A DNA stretch of 64,000 nucleotides from Flavobacterium succinicans (GCF_001662485.1 NZ_JMTM01000060.1:124001-188000); one strand, 5' to 3'. Shown: positions 27,260 to 36,143, counted from the stretch's first letter. A program made the numbers and translations. The notes: generated from the sequence alone by a model not told the origin.

Positions 27260-27835
27260 CTAGGACATTCTTTTTCTAATTCTACTTAATGTTTCGGCTG
27301 TAATTCCCAAATAGGAAGCAATGTGATATTGAGGAATTTTTAATAACCAATCGGGTTTTGTCTTCATAATGTCAAGATAAAGTTCTTCAGCAGTATTTAC
27401 AAAATGGTTAAATTCTTCGGTTTCTTTTTGAATCACAATTCGTTGAAAAATCGTTTCTATAAACAACTTACCACAATTATATTGTTGGGCAAAAATCAGG
27501 AATTTCTCTTTAGATAAAACTCTCAGCTCCACATCCGTTAAACATTCTTGATACTTTTTGGTTGCTGTTGCATGGGTAAAGGAAGAAAAATCGGTTATAA
27601 AACCAGCATTGGTAAAAAAATTGATGTTTTTTTCTTTGTTGTTGGTTGCATAATATTCTCGGATGATTCCTTGGTCTAAAAATCGAAGTTCATTTTCTAC
27701 AGCGCCATTTTCTAGGATGATTGCGCCTTTTTGGTATGATTTAATGGCAAAAGTATTTACAAATTCTTCTAGCCCTTCTTTATTAAAAGGAAATTCATTG
27801 CTAAAAAACAAGGATAATTTTTCTGCTTTTTTCAT
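27260..27835 (-). CDS. Crp/Fnr-family transcriptional regulator
   Basis: 191 residues from the ATG at 27835. A longer version starting with TTG near 27925 would run through the promoter. The N-terminal cyclic-nucleotide-binding-like beta roll (YQKGAIILENGAVENELRFLDQGIIREYY) is followed by a dimer helix and a C-terminal helix-turn-helix (IPQYHIASYLGITAETLSRIRKRM). The residues that bind cAMP in E. coli CRP are not evident, as is usual for this Bacteroidota subgroup. The effector is unknown; the MBL gene that ends 2 bp away may be a target, by position only. Confidence 0.87.
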   Translation of the reverse strand: MKKAEKLSLFFSNEFPFNKEGLEEFVNTFAIKSYQKGAIILENGAVENELRFLDQGIIREYYATNNKEKNINFFTNAGFITDFSSFTHATATKKYQECLTDVELRVLSKEKFLIFAQQYNCGKLFIETIFQRIVIQKETEEFNHFVNTAEELYLDIMKTKPDWLLKIPQYHIASYLGITAETLSRIRKRMS

Positions 27836-27882
27836 TTGGTCTTTAAAGGGGATGCTTCGGTTGGTTTCGGTAAAATTATTGT

Positions 27883-27890
27883 CAAATTTA
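27883..27890 (-). promoter_or_regulatory. -7 promoter element of the Crp-type regulator
   Basis: Minus-strand TAAATTTG matches TAnnTTTG exactly, 47 bp before the ATG at 27835. It supports the shorter start. Confidence 0.6.
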
Positions 27891-28087
27891 AGTTGGCAAA
27901 TAACAGCGGTTTTCGGTTTTATCAACTATACCAAAAAGTAGTTTTAACTTTATCAACAAGCCGTTGGAATGGTTTTTAAATTCCAGATAACCAATATATA
28001 GCCCTCTTTCAGCTTGTTGTTTTAGTCCAATTGAAGTTACTTTAGTAAAGGAAAAACATCGCATTTTGCTTTGGAATTACTATTCAA

Positions 28088-28633
28088 TTATTGAATTTTT
28101 TGCTGAGAAAAAGTTCTTAAGTTATTCTTTAAACTTGATGCGCTAGCAAGATTTTGATCAAAATAGATGTCATCAATTTTTAGCCCTCCTTCTGTAATAA
28201 GTATGATTCTTTCATTCCAGGGTTTTTGGTCTTTATAAAATTTGTTTGATAATGTTACTAAAACTTCAATATTCTTACCGTTATCATTGATTTTGTTAAT
28301 CTTATAATCCGTTACGCCTTCATATAACGAGGAAACACTACTACCTTCTCTTAGTAAGGGCTTATCAGATGGGCTATTACTATTAGCAATTCGTTTGGTA
28401 TCTAATGTAGTTATTGAATCGCATTTTGTATTTAATGCTACAATTTCTTTAGAAAACAGCAGTGTATCTTTTAATGGATATTTAGATTCTCGATCACCAA
28501 CATACATTTTAGATAACATTGCATTTATTACTTCTTTAGTGTTTTCCTTTTCTGAATCTGTTTTTTCTGATGATTTGTTTTGATTACAAGCGATTAAGCT
28601 TATTAAAAATCCAATAGTTACTAGTTTTTTCAT
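28088..28633 (-). CDS. Small lipoprotein of unknown function
   Basis: 181 residues. Lipoprotein signal (MKKLVTIGFLISLIACNQNK; Cys16) followed by a charged Ser/Lys/Glu linker and a globular part (about 40-181) with no family I recognise. It has a mostly polar alpha/beta composition, with VTDYKINKINDNGKNIEVLVTLS and ERIILITEGGLKIDDIYF resembling an NTF2-like or cystatin-like beta sheet. Genes on either side (Crp regulator, amine oxidase) give no functional hint. Confidence 0.7.
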   Translation of the reverse strand: MKKLVTIGFLISLIACNQNKSSEKTDSEKENTKEVINAMLSKMYVGDRESKYPLKDTLLFSKEIVALNTKCDSITTLDTKRIANSNSPSDKPLLREGSSVSSLYEGVTDYKINKINDNGKNIEVLVTLSNKFYKDQKPWNERIILITEGGLKIDDIYFDQNLASASSLKNNLRTFSQQKIQ

Positions 28634-28811
28634 TTTGACTTTTTTAAATGTTATTTTATGGAATTCTAGTTGGTTTTTGATAGTGATTATTAAAGAAAGT
28701 CTTTTGAAAAACCTTCGTTACTTTTAGCTTGTCTAAAAAGTAGTATAATGCAATAATGTTGAAGTTTTCATTTCAGATCACTTGGCGTACTACTTGTTTT
28801 CTATGCCTCTT

Positions 28812-30176
28812 TTAAAGAAGCGAAATAATTTTGTCAGCTTCTCTAATTCCACTCAAGTAAGCTCCATGAGCTGTTGAAAAATAATCAGCTTCTGTATGTT
28901 CTCCTGCAAAAAATACTTTATCGTTTATTTCTTCTGCCAAGTCATCAAAATGTTGCATCGTTGTTCCCACTGCCGTATACGAATAGGCTCCAAATGAATT
29001 TTCATTAGACTGCCATTTAGTTCGTAACATCGAAGTCGGGTTTGGAATCCCATTGCCATACATGTCTTTTAAGTGCAACATAATTTCGTTAATCACTTGT
29101 GCATCGGTCATAGTTTCTGTTTGTCTAGCATAATCAGCATAGGCAAAAGTCATCAATGCATTTGCATTAGGGTTGATTTTGTGGATATTTACAAAATAAT
29201 TAAACTTGTCTTTGATGTTTGGTGTGTAAGAAATATATTGCTCATTGCCCCAAAATTTGGTATCCCAAACGAGCAGAAATTTATTTACGCAATTCATCCC
29301 TATTTTTTCAATGGCTGTTTGTTTAGCGATTGGCAATGCCGGTACAAATTGAATTGTTCTGGCTTTTAAAACACCCAGCGGGACTGTTACTATTAGATAG
29401 TCGGCTTTGCTAACGGTTCCGTTGTGTGTGACTTCTATTTGTGCGTTTGAATAATCAATTTTTGAAACCCTTTGATTGAGTTGAATAGTTAATCCCTTTG
29501 CTAAATAATTCGGGATAGTGTCATAGCCATTGGTTGCAATCCTTTCTTCGCCATCAAACTCTTCTCCTTCATCATAAAGAGTTGAAGATAATTTGTCTAA
29601 ATCGCCCGTGTCGAAGGTTACATAAGTTGAAAGTAGAAATTTCCAAAGACGGTCATTGGCTTTTGTGGGATACAAATTAGTAAATACGGTTTCAAAACTC
29701 TGATTGGCATTACCACTTTTCATCATGGAATTTAAGATAGTATAGAGTTCAGTTTCGGCAGTATCATATGTTGTAGAATTTCTTACAATACCACCAATGT
29801 CGAACGAAATTCTGCTGTCATCGTTAGTAAATGCTGAGTTCATACCTGCTTGTAGTGCAAGTGTCGTTATTGGGTTGCCGTTGGTCCCATGAATCCAGCT
29901 TGCGCCTTCGTCAAAGGCTATTCCCAAAGTCTTATTGGTTCTTAATCGGCCTCCCACTTTGTTTTGAGCCTCTAAAACAACTACATTAAATCCTTGTTCT
30001 TTAAGTTTTTTGGCAGCGGCTAGTCCGGATATCCCTGCTCCAATGACAAATACGGTTTTATCATTGGGATTACTAACTTTTTCATTTTTACTGCAAGAAC
30101 TTGCAAAAATAGAAGGCGCAAGAAACAACATTGGTAATCCTGCAACGGTGTCTTTAATAAATTTTCTTCTTTGCAT
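28812..30176 (-). CDS. Flavin monoamine oxidase-family amine oxidase
   Basis: 454 residues. The N-terminus has a twin-arginine-like signal (QRRKFIKD followed by a hydrophobic stretch) ending in a lipobox-like SSCSK. The FAD motif is VFVIGAGISGLAAAKKL (about residues 42-58), followed by GGRLRT and the GASWIHG motif typical of polyamine/monoamine oxidases. A C-terminal FAD-binding segment is VFFAGEHTEADYFSTAHGAYLSG. It is an exported flavoenzyme oxidising an amine or polyamine, substrate unknown. Tat export fits a protein folding with its cofactor in the cytoplasm. Confidence 0.9.
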   Translation of the reverse strand: MQRRKFIKDTVAGLPMLFLAPSIFASSCSKNEKVSNPNDKTVFVIGAGISGLAAAKKLKEQGFNVVVLEAQNKVGGRLRTNKTLGIAFDEGASWIHGTNGNPITTLALQAGMNSAFTNDDSRISFDIGGIVRNSTTYDTAETELYTILNSMMKSGNANQSFETVFTNLYPTKANDRLWKFLLSTYVTFDTGDLDKLSSTLYDEGEEFDGEERIATNGYDTIPNYLAKGLTIQLNQRVSKIDYSNAQIEVTHNGTVSKADYLIVTVPLGVLKARTIQFVPALPIAKQTAIEKIGMNCVNKFLLVWDTKFWGNEQYISYTPNIKDKFNYFVNIHKINPNANALMTFAYADYARQTETMTDAQVINEIMLHLKDMYGNGIPNPTSMLRTKWQSNENSFGAYSYTAVGTTMQHFDDLAEEINDKVFFAGEHTEADYFSTAHGAYLSGIREADKIISLL

Positions 30177-30683
30177 TTATGAATAGTTACTATTAATTAT
30201 TTTATTGATTTTGGATCGTACACTTGCCTAATACTGATTTGAGGCTTAACAGTTTGAGGGATTATAAAGTAATGGTTCAATACGACACTTCGCTTTTTGG
30301 TATTTTTTTCAATTCAGTTTAAAAAATAATAAACATAATAAATGTCATTTGATTTTTTTATAATGTAAATGTTAATAATTTAGAAAATATAGTAAATTAT
30401 GTTCTATGAAAACTTAGAGATAATAAATAGATTATTTGTTTGAAAGATAGGACTTATTTATTCCTTTATTAACAAGCGTTTCGGGCTAGTTAAAACTTGA
30501 CTTTTTTTGAAAATTATACTGTTTTTTTTAATAATTAAATTGATTGTATTTTACCCGTATTCTGTTACAAAAACCAATTCAAGCCTTTCATTTTCAAAAT
30601 AATGTAACAAAAGGTTGTAAAAAAACACTAATAGTTGTAATTTAACAAAATCTATTCAGTAGCCTTACTCAAAAAAACACTTT
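30177..30683. other. Gene-free stretch before the M13 peptidase gene
   Basis: 507 bp, very AT-rich, between divergent genes. I see no open frame of interest, no member of the repeat families found elsewhere in the window and no convincing terminator. It presumably holds the promoters of both flanking genes; no exact TAnnTTTG at a suitable distance stood out. Confidence 0.5.
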
Positions 30684-32702
30684 ATGAAAAACATCAAACT
30701 ATCGCTTTTGGCGGCCACATTGATTTTGGCTTCTTGCGATAAAAAACCAGCGCTGGTTTCGGGAATAATCCAAAAAAACATGGATACTTTAGTGAAACCA
30801 GGAGACAATTTTGCAGCTTATGTCAACGGAACTTGGGTTAAAAACACCAAAATTCCTGCCGATAAATCCAATTATGGTGCGGGTTATATGCTGTACGAAC
30901 AAGCTCAAAAAGACGTAAAAGCGATTATCGAAGAAGCTTCGAAAGGGAGTTTTTCTGAAGGATCAGATGAGCAAAAAATCGGCGATTTCTACAATTCATT
31001 TTTGAACCGAAAAGACCGCGACGCCAAAGGAATTACTCCACTTCAACCCGAATTAAAAGCCATAGATGCAATTGCTACCTATTCGGATTTGGCGGCTTAT
31101 TTTGGGGAAGCCAATAGAACGGGGCTTTCTGTGCCGTTTTCGATTGCTGTTACCGAGGATTTTAAGGATCCAAAACAATATACTTTGATGACTTGGCAAG
31201 GTGGCTTGGGCTTACCAGAGCGTGAATATTATCTTCAAAGCGATGCCAAAACAGCGGATATTCGTAAAAAATATGTGGCGCATATTGAGAAAATGTTACA
31301 ATTAGGAGGTATTGCTAATCCAACAGAAAATGCAGCCAAAATTATGGCTTTGGAAACGGCTATTGCGAAGATCCAAATGACCAAAGAAGAAACAAGAAAT
31401 ACTGCTGCTTTGTACAACAAATACGCTATCAAAGACTTGAAAACGGTGATGCCAGATTTTGATTGGTCGGCGATGCTCAAAAAAGCGGGAATGGATAAAG
31501 AAAAAAGCCTTGTTTTATCGCAAGTGGCTTATACTAAAAACTTGAACGGCTTAATCAAAAATACACCTTTAGATACTTGGAAAATCTATTTGAAATGGGG
31601 ATTGATCAATAAGAGCGCGAGTAGTTTGACCACAGCATTGGATAAAGAGGATTTTGAGTTTTATGACAAAGTTTTATACGGCACACCAGAGCAAGAAGAG
31701 GATTGGAAAAGAGCTGTGAATGCTGTAAATGGTGGTTTGGGCGAAATCATCGGGAAAGTGTATGTGAAAAAACACTTTACACCTGAAGCCAAAGAGCGTA
31801 TGACCGAATTGGTGAAAAACTTGTTGAAAGCCTATGCCGAAAGCATTAAAAATTTGGATTGGATGAGTGCCAAAACCAAAAAAGAAGCTTTGGCTAAAGT
31901 GGATAAATTTATGATCAAAATTGGTTATCCAGACCAATGGAAAGATTATTCTTCTATGAAAGTAGTGAAGAATGATTTGTATGGCAACCGTGCCAGAGCA
32001 AAAGCCTTTGAATACAATAGAATGATTGCCAAATTAGGTAAGCCTGTAGACAGAACCGAGTGGGGAATGACACCACAAACGGTAAACGCTTACTACAACC
32101 CAACGCTAAACGAGATTGTATTTCCAGCAGCTATTTTGCAAGCACCTTTCTTTAATTTAGAAGCTGATGATGCCGTAAATTATGGTGGAATTGGGGCAGT
32201 AATCGGTCACGAAATTGGTCACGGATTTGACGACCAAGGAAGCACTTTTGACGGAGACGGAGTTATGAAAAATTGGTGGACGCCAGCTGATTTAGCCGCA
32301 TTCAAAGCCAAAACCAATGCTTTAGTTGCACAATACAATACCTTCAAAGTTTTTCCAGATTTGAATGTCAACGGTGCGTTTACTTTGGGGGAAAATATTG
32401 GAGATTTGGGTGGATTAACCATTGCCTTAAAAGCTTACAAAATGTCGCTAAACGGCAAGGAAGCTCCAGTGATGGATGGTTTTACAGGCGTGCAACGCGT
32501 ATTTTTGGGTTGGGGACAAGTGTGGTTGGAGAAATCTCGCGAAGCTTCTTTACGCAACCAAATCGCCACGGATCCACATTCACCAGCTAAATTCAGAGTA
32601 AACGGTGTGGTGCGTAACCTACCTGAATTCTACGAAGCGTTTAAAGTACAACCTAAAGATTCCTTGTATTTAGCACCAGAAAAGCGTGTTAAAATTTGGT
32701 AA
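30684..32702 (+). CDS. M13-family (neprilysin-like) metallopeptidase, lipoprotein
   Basis: 672 residues. Lipoprotein signal ending LILASCDKK (Cys19). The N-terminal M13 region has the family-typical DNFAAYVNGTWVKNT. The catalytic part has NAYYNPTLNEIVFPAAIL (substrate-binding Asn-Ala-x-Tyr), the zinc motif GHEIGHGFDDQGS and the third ligand in GENIGDLGG. The usual C-terminal region follows. It degrades peptides or oligopeptides at the periplasmic or outer face. It is transcribed alone and ends in a hairpin terminator. Confidence 0.95.
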   Translation: MKNIKLSLLAATLILASCDKKPALVSGIIQKNMDTLVKPGDNFAAYVNGTWVKNTKIPADKSNYGAGYMLYEQAQKDVKAIIEEASKGSFSEGSDEQKIGDFYNSFLNRKDRDAKGITPLQPELKAIDAIATYSDLAAYFGEANRTGLSVPFSIAVTEDFKDPKQYTLMTWQGGLGLPEREYYLQSDAKTADIRKKYVAHIEKMLQLGGIANPTENAAKIMALETAIAKIQMTKEETRNTAALYNKYAIKDLKTVMPDFDWSAMLKKAGMDKEKSLVLSQVAYTKNLNGLIKNTPLDTWKIYLKWGLINKSASSLTTALDKEDFEFYDKVLYGTPEQEEDWKRAVNAVNGGLGEIIGKVYVKKHFTPEAKERMTELVKNLLKAYAESIKNLDWMSAKTKKEALAKVDKFMIKIGYPDQWKDYSSMKVVKNDLYGNRARAKAFEYNRMIAKLGKPVDRTEWGMTPQTVNAYYNPTLNEIVFPAAILQAPFFNLEADDAVNYGGIGAVIGHEIGHGFDDQGSTFDGDGVMKNWWTPADLAAFKAKTNALVAQYNTFKVFPDLNVNGAFTLGENIGDLGGLTIALKAYKMSLNGKEAPVMDGFTGVQRVFLGWGQVWLEKSREASLRNQIATDPHSPAKFRVNGVVRNLPEFYEAFKVQPKDSLYLAPEKRVKIW

Positions 32703-32721
32703 TCGAAATAATCAAAAAAGC

Positions 32722-32752
32722 AAAAAGCTCAACAGTACGTTGGGCTTTTTTT
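32722..32752 (+). terminator. Terminator of the M13 peptidase gene
   Basis: Stem AAAAAGCTCAAC / GTTGGGCTTTTT (one G-T pair), loop of four to five bases, followed by T residues. Lies between convergent genes. Confidence 0.82.
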
Positions 32753-32770
32753 GTGGTTACTCAATGGAGC

Positions 32771-33055
32771 TTAAGCGGGTAATGGATTTATTTGTATTTG
32801 TCCACCAATTGCTTTTAAAACTTTCATTATAGTTGAAAATTGTGGATTTGCCCCTTCTGATAATGCTTTGTACAAACTCGGTCTGCTCATACCTGTTTCT
32901 TCGGCTATTTTAGTCATACCAATGGCTTTTGCAATATGTCCGATAGCAGTAACCATTTCTGTGTCATTTCCTTCTTCTAATACTGAATTTAAATACTCGG
33001 CAATCATTTCGTTGCTATCCAAATAATCTGAGATATCAAATTTTGATGTTTCCAT
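32771..33055 (-). CDS. HigA-like antitoxin of a type II toxin-antitoxin pair
   Basis: 94 residues. The C-terminal two thirds form an XRE-like helix-turn-helix of the 'addiction module antidote' type (IGHIAKAIGMTKIAEETGMSRPSLYKAL...ANPQFSTIMKVLKAIG). The N-terminal 30 acidic residues are the part that usually wraps the toxin. It starts 3 bp after the toxin stop, toxin gene first, as in HigBA-type modules. It likely neutralises the RelE-fold toxin and represses the operon at the operator near 33365-33384. Confidence 0.9.
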   Translation of the reverse strand: METSKFDISDYLDSNEMIAEYLNSVLEEGNDTEMVTAIGHIAKAIGMTKIAEETGMSRPSLYKALSEGANPQFSTIMKVLKAIGGQIQINPLPA

Positions 33056-33058
33056 TTC

Positions 33059-33358
33059 CTATTGTTTTAATTTTCTCCAAATCTCTTTTGCTTTTTCAAT
33101 GTCTCTTTGTTGACTTGATTTGTCTCCTCCAATAAGCAGAATGATAATTTTGCCATCCATTTCTTTGAAATAGACTCGGTAGCCTTTTGCATAGTTAATT
33201 TTTAGTTCCCTAATGCCTTCTCCAACCGCTTCGCAATCGCCAAAATGTTCGTCTTTTTCTAATTTTTGAAGTCGGAATAAGATTTTAGCTTTTGCTTTAA
33301 GGTCATTTAGCTTTCGCAACCATTTATCAAATTCCGCTGTTTTTTCAAGAAAGTACAT
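33059..33358 (-). CDS. RelE/HigB-family toxin
   Basis: 99 residues, highly basic, of the 'addiction module killer protein' branch of the RelE/ParE superfamily: FDKWLRKLNDLKAKAKILFRL, then VGEGIRELKINYAKGYRVYF and IILLIGGDKSSQQRDIEKA. This is the expected order of the helical hairpin and beta sheet, with conserved Arg and Lys residues in the sheet. A ribosome-dependent mRNA interferase activity is known for the family; ParE-like members instead target gyrase, and the sequence alone does not fully separate them. It is the first gene of the two-gene operon. Confidence 0.9.
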   Translation of the reverse strand: MYFLEKTAEFDKWLRKLNDLKAKAKILFRLQKLEKDEHFGDCEAVGEGIRELKINYAKGYRVYFKEMDGKIIILLIGGDKSSQQRDIEKAKEIWRKLKQ

Positions 33359-33364
33359 TTAAAA

Positions 33365-33384
33365 TTGTATTCGTTTGGATACAA
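33365..33384. promoter_or_regulatory. Candidate operator of the toxin-antitoxin operon
   Basis: Imperfect inverted repeat with half-sites TTGTATTC and GGATACAA, just upstream of the toxin start. It overlaps the edge of the -7 box at 33382-33389 and the expected transcription start. This is the usual position for autorepression by the antitoxin. Confidence 0.55.
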
Positions 33385-33389
33385 ATTTA
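33382..33389 (-). promoter_or_regulatory. -7 promoter element of the toxin-antitoxin operon
   Basis: Minus-strand TAAATTTG matches TAnnTTTG exactly, 23 bp before the toxin ATG. Confidence 0.65.
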
Positions 33390-33403
33390 CACAAAAAGTT
33401 GTA

Positions 33404-33952
33404 TTAGCAACCATCATTTTTGTTCAAATCACGTTCAAAAAGCACCTTATTGTCGTGTTCAATATAGTCGCTCGATAAAATCAAATGGGGATGATTATCC
33501 GAAAGTCCGGCGCTGCGGCTTTTTATAATTATTTTGTCGTTAACTTTTAAGTCTTTTAATAGCTCGAATTCTTTAGGAATGAATTGCATCATATATCGTT
33601 CGCCATTAATTTCCACAATAAGCCATTTGGGTCCCGAATTATTGGTGCTTGGACGCTGATAATTCATACAAGTAACGACGGCTTCCATTTTGTTGAAAGC
33701 TTTTAAAGAAGGCTTTATTTTTTCATAACTAGCCTGTACTTTTTTTCCTAATGGAGAAACTTTCCAAGCCATATAGCGTTTGCCGTCAGGAGAAGCCTCC
33801 CATTTTTTTCTTGCTTTTTCATTGGCTTTTTTGTCAGCAATCGAGCTTGGTTTCTTGGGGGAATTGTCTTCATTTTTCATTTCACAATTAGCCAATACTA
33901 CTCCGCTTAGTAAAGTCAGGGCTAAGGTCAATAAATAGATGGTTTTTTTCAT
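33404..33952 (-). CDS. Secreted protein of unknown function
   Basis: 182 residues from the ATG at 33952; upstream in-frame extension has no credible start and would overlap the divergent gene's promoter. Signal peptide 1-20 (LLTLALTLLSGVVLA). After a Lys/Asp/Pro-rich linker comes a basic helical part (KARKKWEASPDGKRYMAWKVSP) and a C-terminal beta-rich part with WLIVEINGERYMMQF and KVNDKIIIKSRSAGL, which reads like a small OB- or barrel-type domain. I do not recognise the family. It is divergent from the membrane-anchored regulator at 34064 with a 111-bp gap, so co-regulation is possible. Confidence 0.7.
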   Translation of the reverse strand: MKKTIYLLTLALTLLSGVVLANCEMKNEDNSPKKPSSIADKKANEKARKKWEASPDGKRYMAWKVSPLGKKVQASYEKIKPSLKAFNKMEAVVTCMNYQRPSTNNSGPKWLIVEINGERYMMQFIPKEFELLKDLKVNDKIIIKSRSAGLSDNHPHLILSSDYIEHDNKVLFERDLNKNDGC

Positions 33953-34063
33953 AGCGTTGCCGTTTTTTAAAATTGTTACTGCGAATGTATTTGAATATTT
34001 TAAGGCTGAAGCAATTGGGATTGTAAATAAAAATGTAAACTTTGTAAATATAAACTTGACACT

Positions 34064-34951
34064 ATGCAATTTAGTCAACATCTCCTTTCCAGAAAACGCA
34101 ACTACCTCTTCGGATGGATGGGACTCTTATTCATTGTTGTAATCAGTGTTGGGTTTAGCTTTGGGGATAAGGACAACTATGCTAGTTCTAAAAGAGAAGT
34201 GTTACTGCGCCGTATTGGACACGACATACTCCTGCAGTCTGGCGACAGTACTTCAAGAGTGCTTCCCATAAAAAAGATAGCAGAAAATGAATATCAAATC
34301 ACTTTTGAGAGTGCGTTTAGCTTTCAACCCGATGCTCTGGTGAAAACAACGCAGCGTTGGTTAGCCAAAGACCCACTCGCCAACGATTATGTGGTTAGCG
34401 TGCTTAACTGCGCCAACGCGACGGTCGCTTATGGATACGCCATTTCCAAAAACAAAAAAGACGATATTGTAGCCTGTCTAGGAAGAAAGCAACCGGTGGC
34501 TTGTTATACCATCAACATTACCTTTAAATCCAATGGCATCACAACAAACTATGGGTATCTTTTAGGTGGTTTGTCATTTTTTGCCTTGCTTGGTTTTGTT
34601 TTTTTGAAGCCAGCTAAGCCGAAGAGTACGGTAGCCAAAACCGAGGACGAGAAGCTTTTTACTTTTGGTTCGGTGGTGTTTGATGCGCAACAACGTCAAC
34701 TGCAAATCAACGAAACAACCGAAGTTTTGACCGCAACCGAAACGCGCCTGCTGCGTATTTTTGCTTCAGCACCCAACGAAACCATTGAGCGAAGCCGCTT
34801 GCAAAAAGAAATTTGGGAAGACGAAGGCGTCATCGTAGGCCGTAGTCTGGATATGTTCATCTCAAAACTCAGAAAAAAACTAGAACTTGACCCAAAGAGC
34901 AACATCATAGTGGTACGCGGCAAGGGATACAAGCTGGAAGTAACCCCCTAA
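34064..34951 (+). CDS. Membrane-anchored winged-helix transcriptional regulator
   Basis: 295 residues. TM1 at about 15-33, a periplasmic domain of about 125 residues (contains Cys in NCANAT, ACLGRK and ACYTI), TM2 at about 162-182, then a cytoplasmic OmpR-type winged helix at the C-terminus (FTFGSVVFDAQQRQL...TRLLRIFASAPNETIERSRLQKEIW...VVRGKGYKLEV). The layout is ToxR/CadC in reverse: sensor first, DNA-binding last. It probably senses a periplasmic condition and acts on nearby promoters. The divergent secreted protein is the obvious candidate target, by position only. Confidence 0.87.
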   Translation: MQFSQHLLSRKRNYLFGWMGLLFIVVISVGFSFGDKDNYASSKREVLLRRIGHDILLQSGDSTSRVLPIKKIAENEYQITFESAFSFQPDALVKTTQRWLAKDPLANDYVVSVLNCANATVAYGYAISKNKKDDIVACLGRKQPVACYTINITFKSNGITTNYGYLLGGLSFFALLGFVFLKPAKPKSTVAKTEDEKLFTFGSVVFDAQQRQLQINETTEVLTATETRLLRIFASAPNETIERSRLQKEIWEDEGVIVGRSLDMFISKLRKKLELDPKSNIIVVRGKGYKLEVTP

Positions 34952-35020
34952 GGAAAACTAACACGGCCCCCAAATGGGAATTCGAAGGACTGCATTCGTG
35001 CCAATTCGTGTTTGTTTTTT

Positions 35021-35126
35021 TGGGAGCAGCACTTCTTTTGCTCACCACACGAGTTGTCCCGCTGTTCGTTACAATCTCTTGTGCTGAACCCCAGCACAAG
35101 AGGATTTCCACTGCCATCGGGGCTAG
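35021..35126 (-). repeat. Variable-hairpin intergenic repeat, copy 2
   Basis: On the minus strand: TAGCCCCGATGGCAGTGGAA, then ATCC, an 11-bp perfect stem (CTCTTGTGCTG / CAGCACAAGAG at 35076-35102), then GATTGTAACGAACAGCGGGAC and an outer GCTGCTCCC. The flanks match the other copies, but the stem sequence is unique. Confidence 0.85.
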
Positions 35127-35286
35127 GCGAGGACTTTTAGTTTTCAAAATAAATAAATGATGTTTCTTGGAGCATAATTAATTTCAACGGCTAGCGAGAT
35201 GCCTCTGGCTCGTGCTCACAATGAGAATAACTTTATGATGCTTTACATAGGAGTAGCTTTTGTAGGAAGTTTGCATTATAGACAAA

Positions 35287-35318
35287 AAAAATCCGTATTT
35301 TTAAAATACGGATTCAAT
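35287..35318 (-). terminator. Terminator of the DUF6934-like/small-protein operon
   Basis: Stem AATCCGTATTT / AAATACGGATT at 35290-35314. On the minus strand it is followed by a T run (A tract at 35283-35290). Confidence 0.85.
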
Positions 35319-35340
35319 TCTATAATGTTTGACGTTTTTT

Positions 35341-35502
35341 CTAAATAGGCAAAGTTTTAAAGCCTTCCAATGATCTCTTAGCTGCTTCAATTTTGGTTTG
35401 AAACAACTTTTTATCCTTGATATTCGCTGCTACAGAACTAAACTTAATTTTAGCATCTTTAGGGATATCAATTATTCTTTTTGTTTCTACTGTTTTTTTC
35501 AT
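35341..35502 (-). CDS. 53-residue protein, partner of the DUF6934-like gene
   Basis: ATG at 35502, stop TAG at 35341, 53 codons: begins MKKTVETKRIIDIPKDAKIK and ends EGFKTLPI. It is very Lys-rich with one predicted helix (LFQTKIEAAKRSLE). It lies 70 bp downstream of the DUF6934-like gene on the same strand, and a strong terminator follows, so the two are probably one transcript. Codon use and clean boundaries argue that it is real. No family recognised; antitoxin-like size and position are only suggestive. Confidence 0.6.
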   Translation of the reverse strand: MKKTVETKRIIDIPKDAKIKFSSVAANIKDKKLFQTKIEAAKRSLEGFKTLPI

Positions 35503-35572
35503 AACTGCTAACTTTAAAAAGTAAGTTTACTCAAATATATAAATTAATATTCATTCGAGGGTGCAAAAGTAA

Positions 35573-36112
35573 TTATTTTTTTTTATATACCAAAATATCA
35601 TGATATTCATGACCTGGTACGTATTGGACAAAAGTGTTATTTGCTGTTCTGTTTTTTCCAAAAAAAATATAATCGTTGCTTAGGTTTTCAAAGTTTTTAT
35701 CTACAAAATATCTGTATGTTTTAATTCTTAGATTTTCTTTTTTGCAAAACTCACTACATTTCTTTTTGCAAAATGGTAAACAGCTCTCCTTAAAATTTTC
35801 AGTTGAATCACTACCGCATACATATAATACACAATCAGGTTTTGATTCGAAAAACAATGGAACTGTATGCAAAACTGTATTAAACACAGTGTACATATCT
35901 CCATTATTACTGTTTGTGTCGTCGATTATTGTTTTACTTTCTTCATCATAATCCCCAAAACCTAAATTATATACAACTCTATTGCCCAAAAGTGTTATTG
36001 GGCTGTATTCAATAGCTTTAATTATAGTAGAGTTACCAATACTTGCAAAAAGATATTGTAATCTTTCCTCATTTAAAGTTACTTCTGTGTCGTAATGGTT
36101 ATTATTTTGCAA
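35573..36112 (-). CDS. DUF6934-like protein
   Basis: 179 residues. The central part (VVYNLGFGDYDEESKTIIDDTNSNNGD, then a helix and PDCVLYVCGSDSTE) resembles the DUF6934 family of Bacteroidota, whose function is unknown; the match is by memory of the YNLGFGDxDE and NNGD pattern. Six Cys lie in the C-terminal half (SCLPFCKKKCSEFCKK), which is unusual and could bind metal. The start appears to be TTG at 36112, because no ATG lies near the N-terminus and a perfect -7 box is 32 bp upstream. A 53-residue gene follows in the same transcript. Confidence 0.65.
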   Translation of the reverse strand: MQNNNHYDTEVTLNEERLQYLFASIGNSTIIKAIEYSPITLLGNRVVYNLGFGDYDEESKTIIDDTNSNNGDMYTVFNTVLHTVPLFFESKPDCVLYVCGSDSTENFKESCLPFCKKKCSEFCKKENLRIKTYRYFVDKNFENLSNDYIFFGKNRTANNTFVQYVPGHEYHDILVYKKK

Positions 36113-36143
36113 TTTTATAATGGTGTTAAAAATTAGAAAGTTG

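Larger units (their letters stand above)
34952..35340. other. Gene-free stretch with repeat copy 2 and a terminator
   Basis: 389 bp. It holds the variable-hairpin repeat copy 2 (35021-35126), a TCAACGGCTAGCGAG word near 35194 that recurs in reverse complement near 53793, and the terminator of the small gene at 35341. No open frame that I believe. Confidence 0.6.

Noticed and set aside
30177..30683. RNA gene or riboswitch in the long gap before the M13 peptidase
   Set aside because: No conserved structure or tRNA-like cloverleaf could be seen by eye; only AT-rich sequence.
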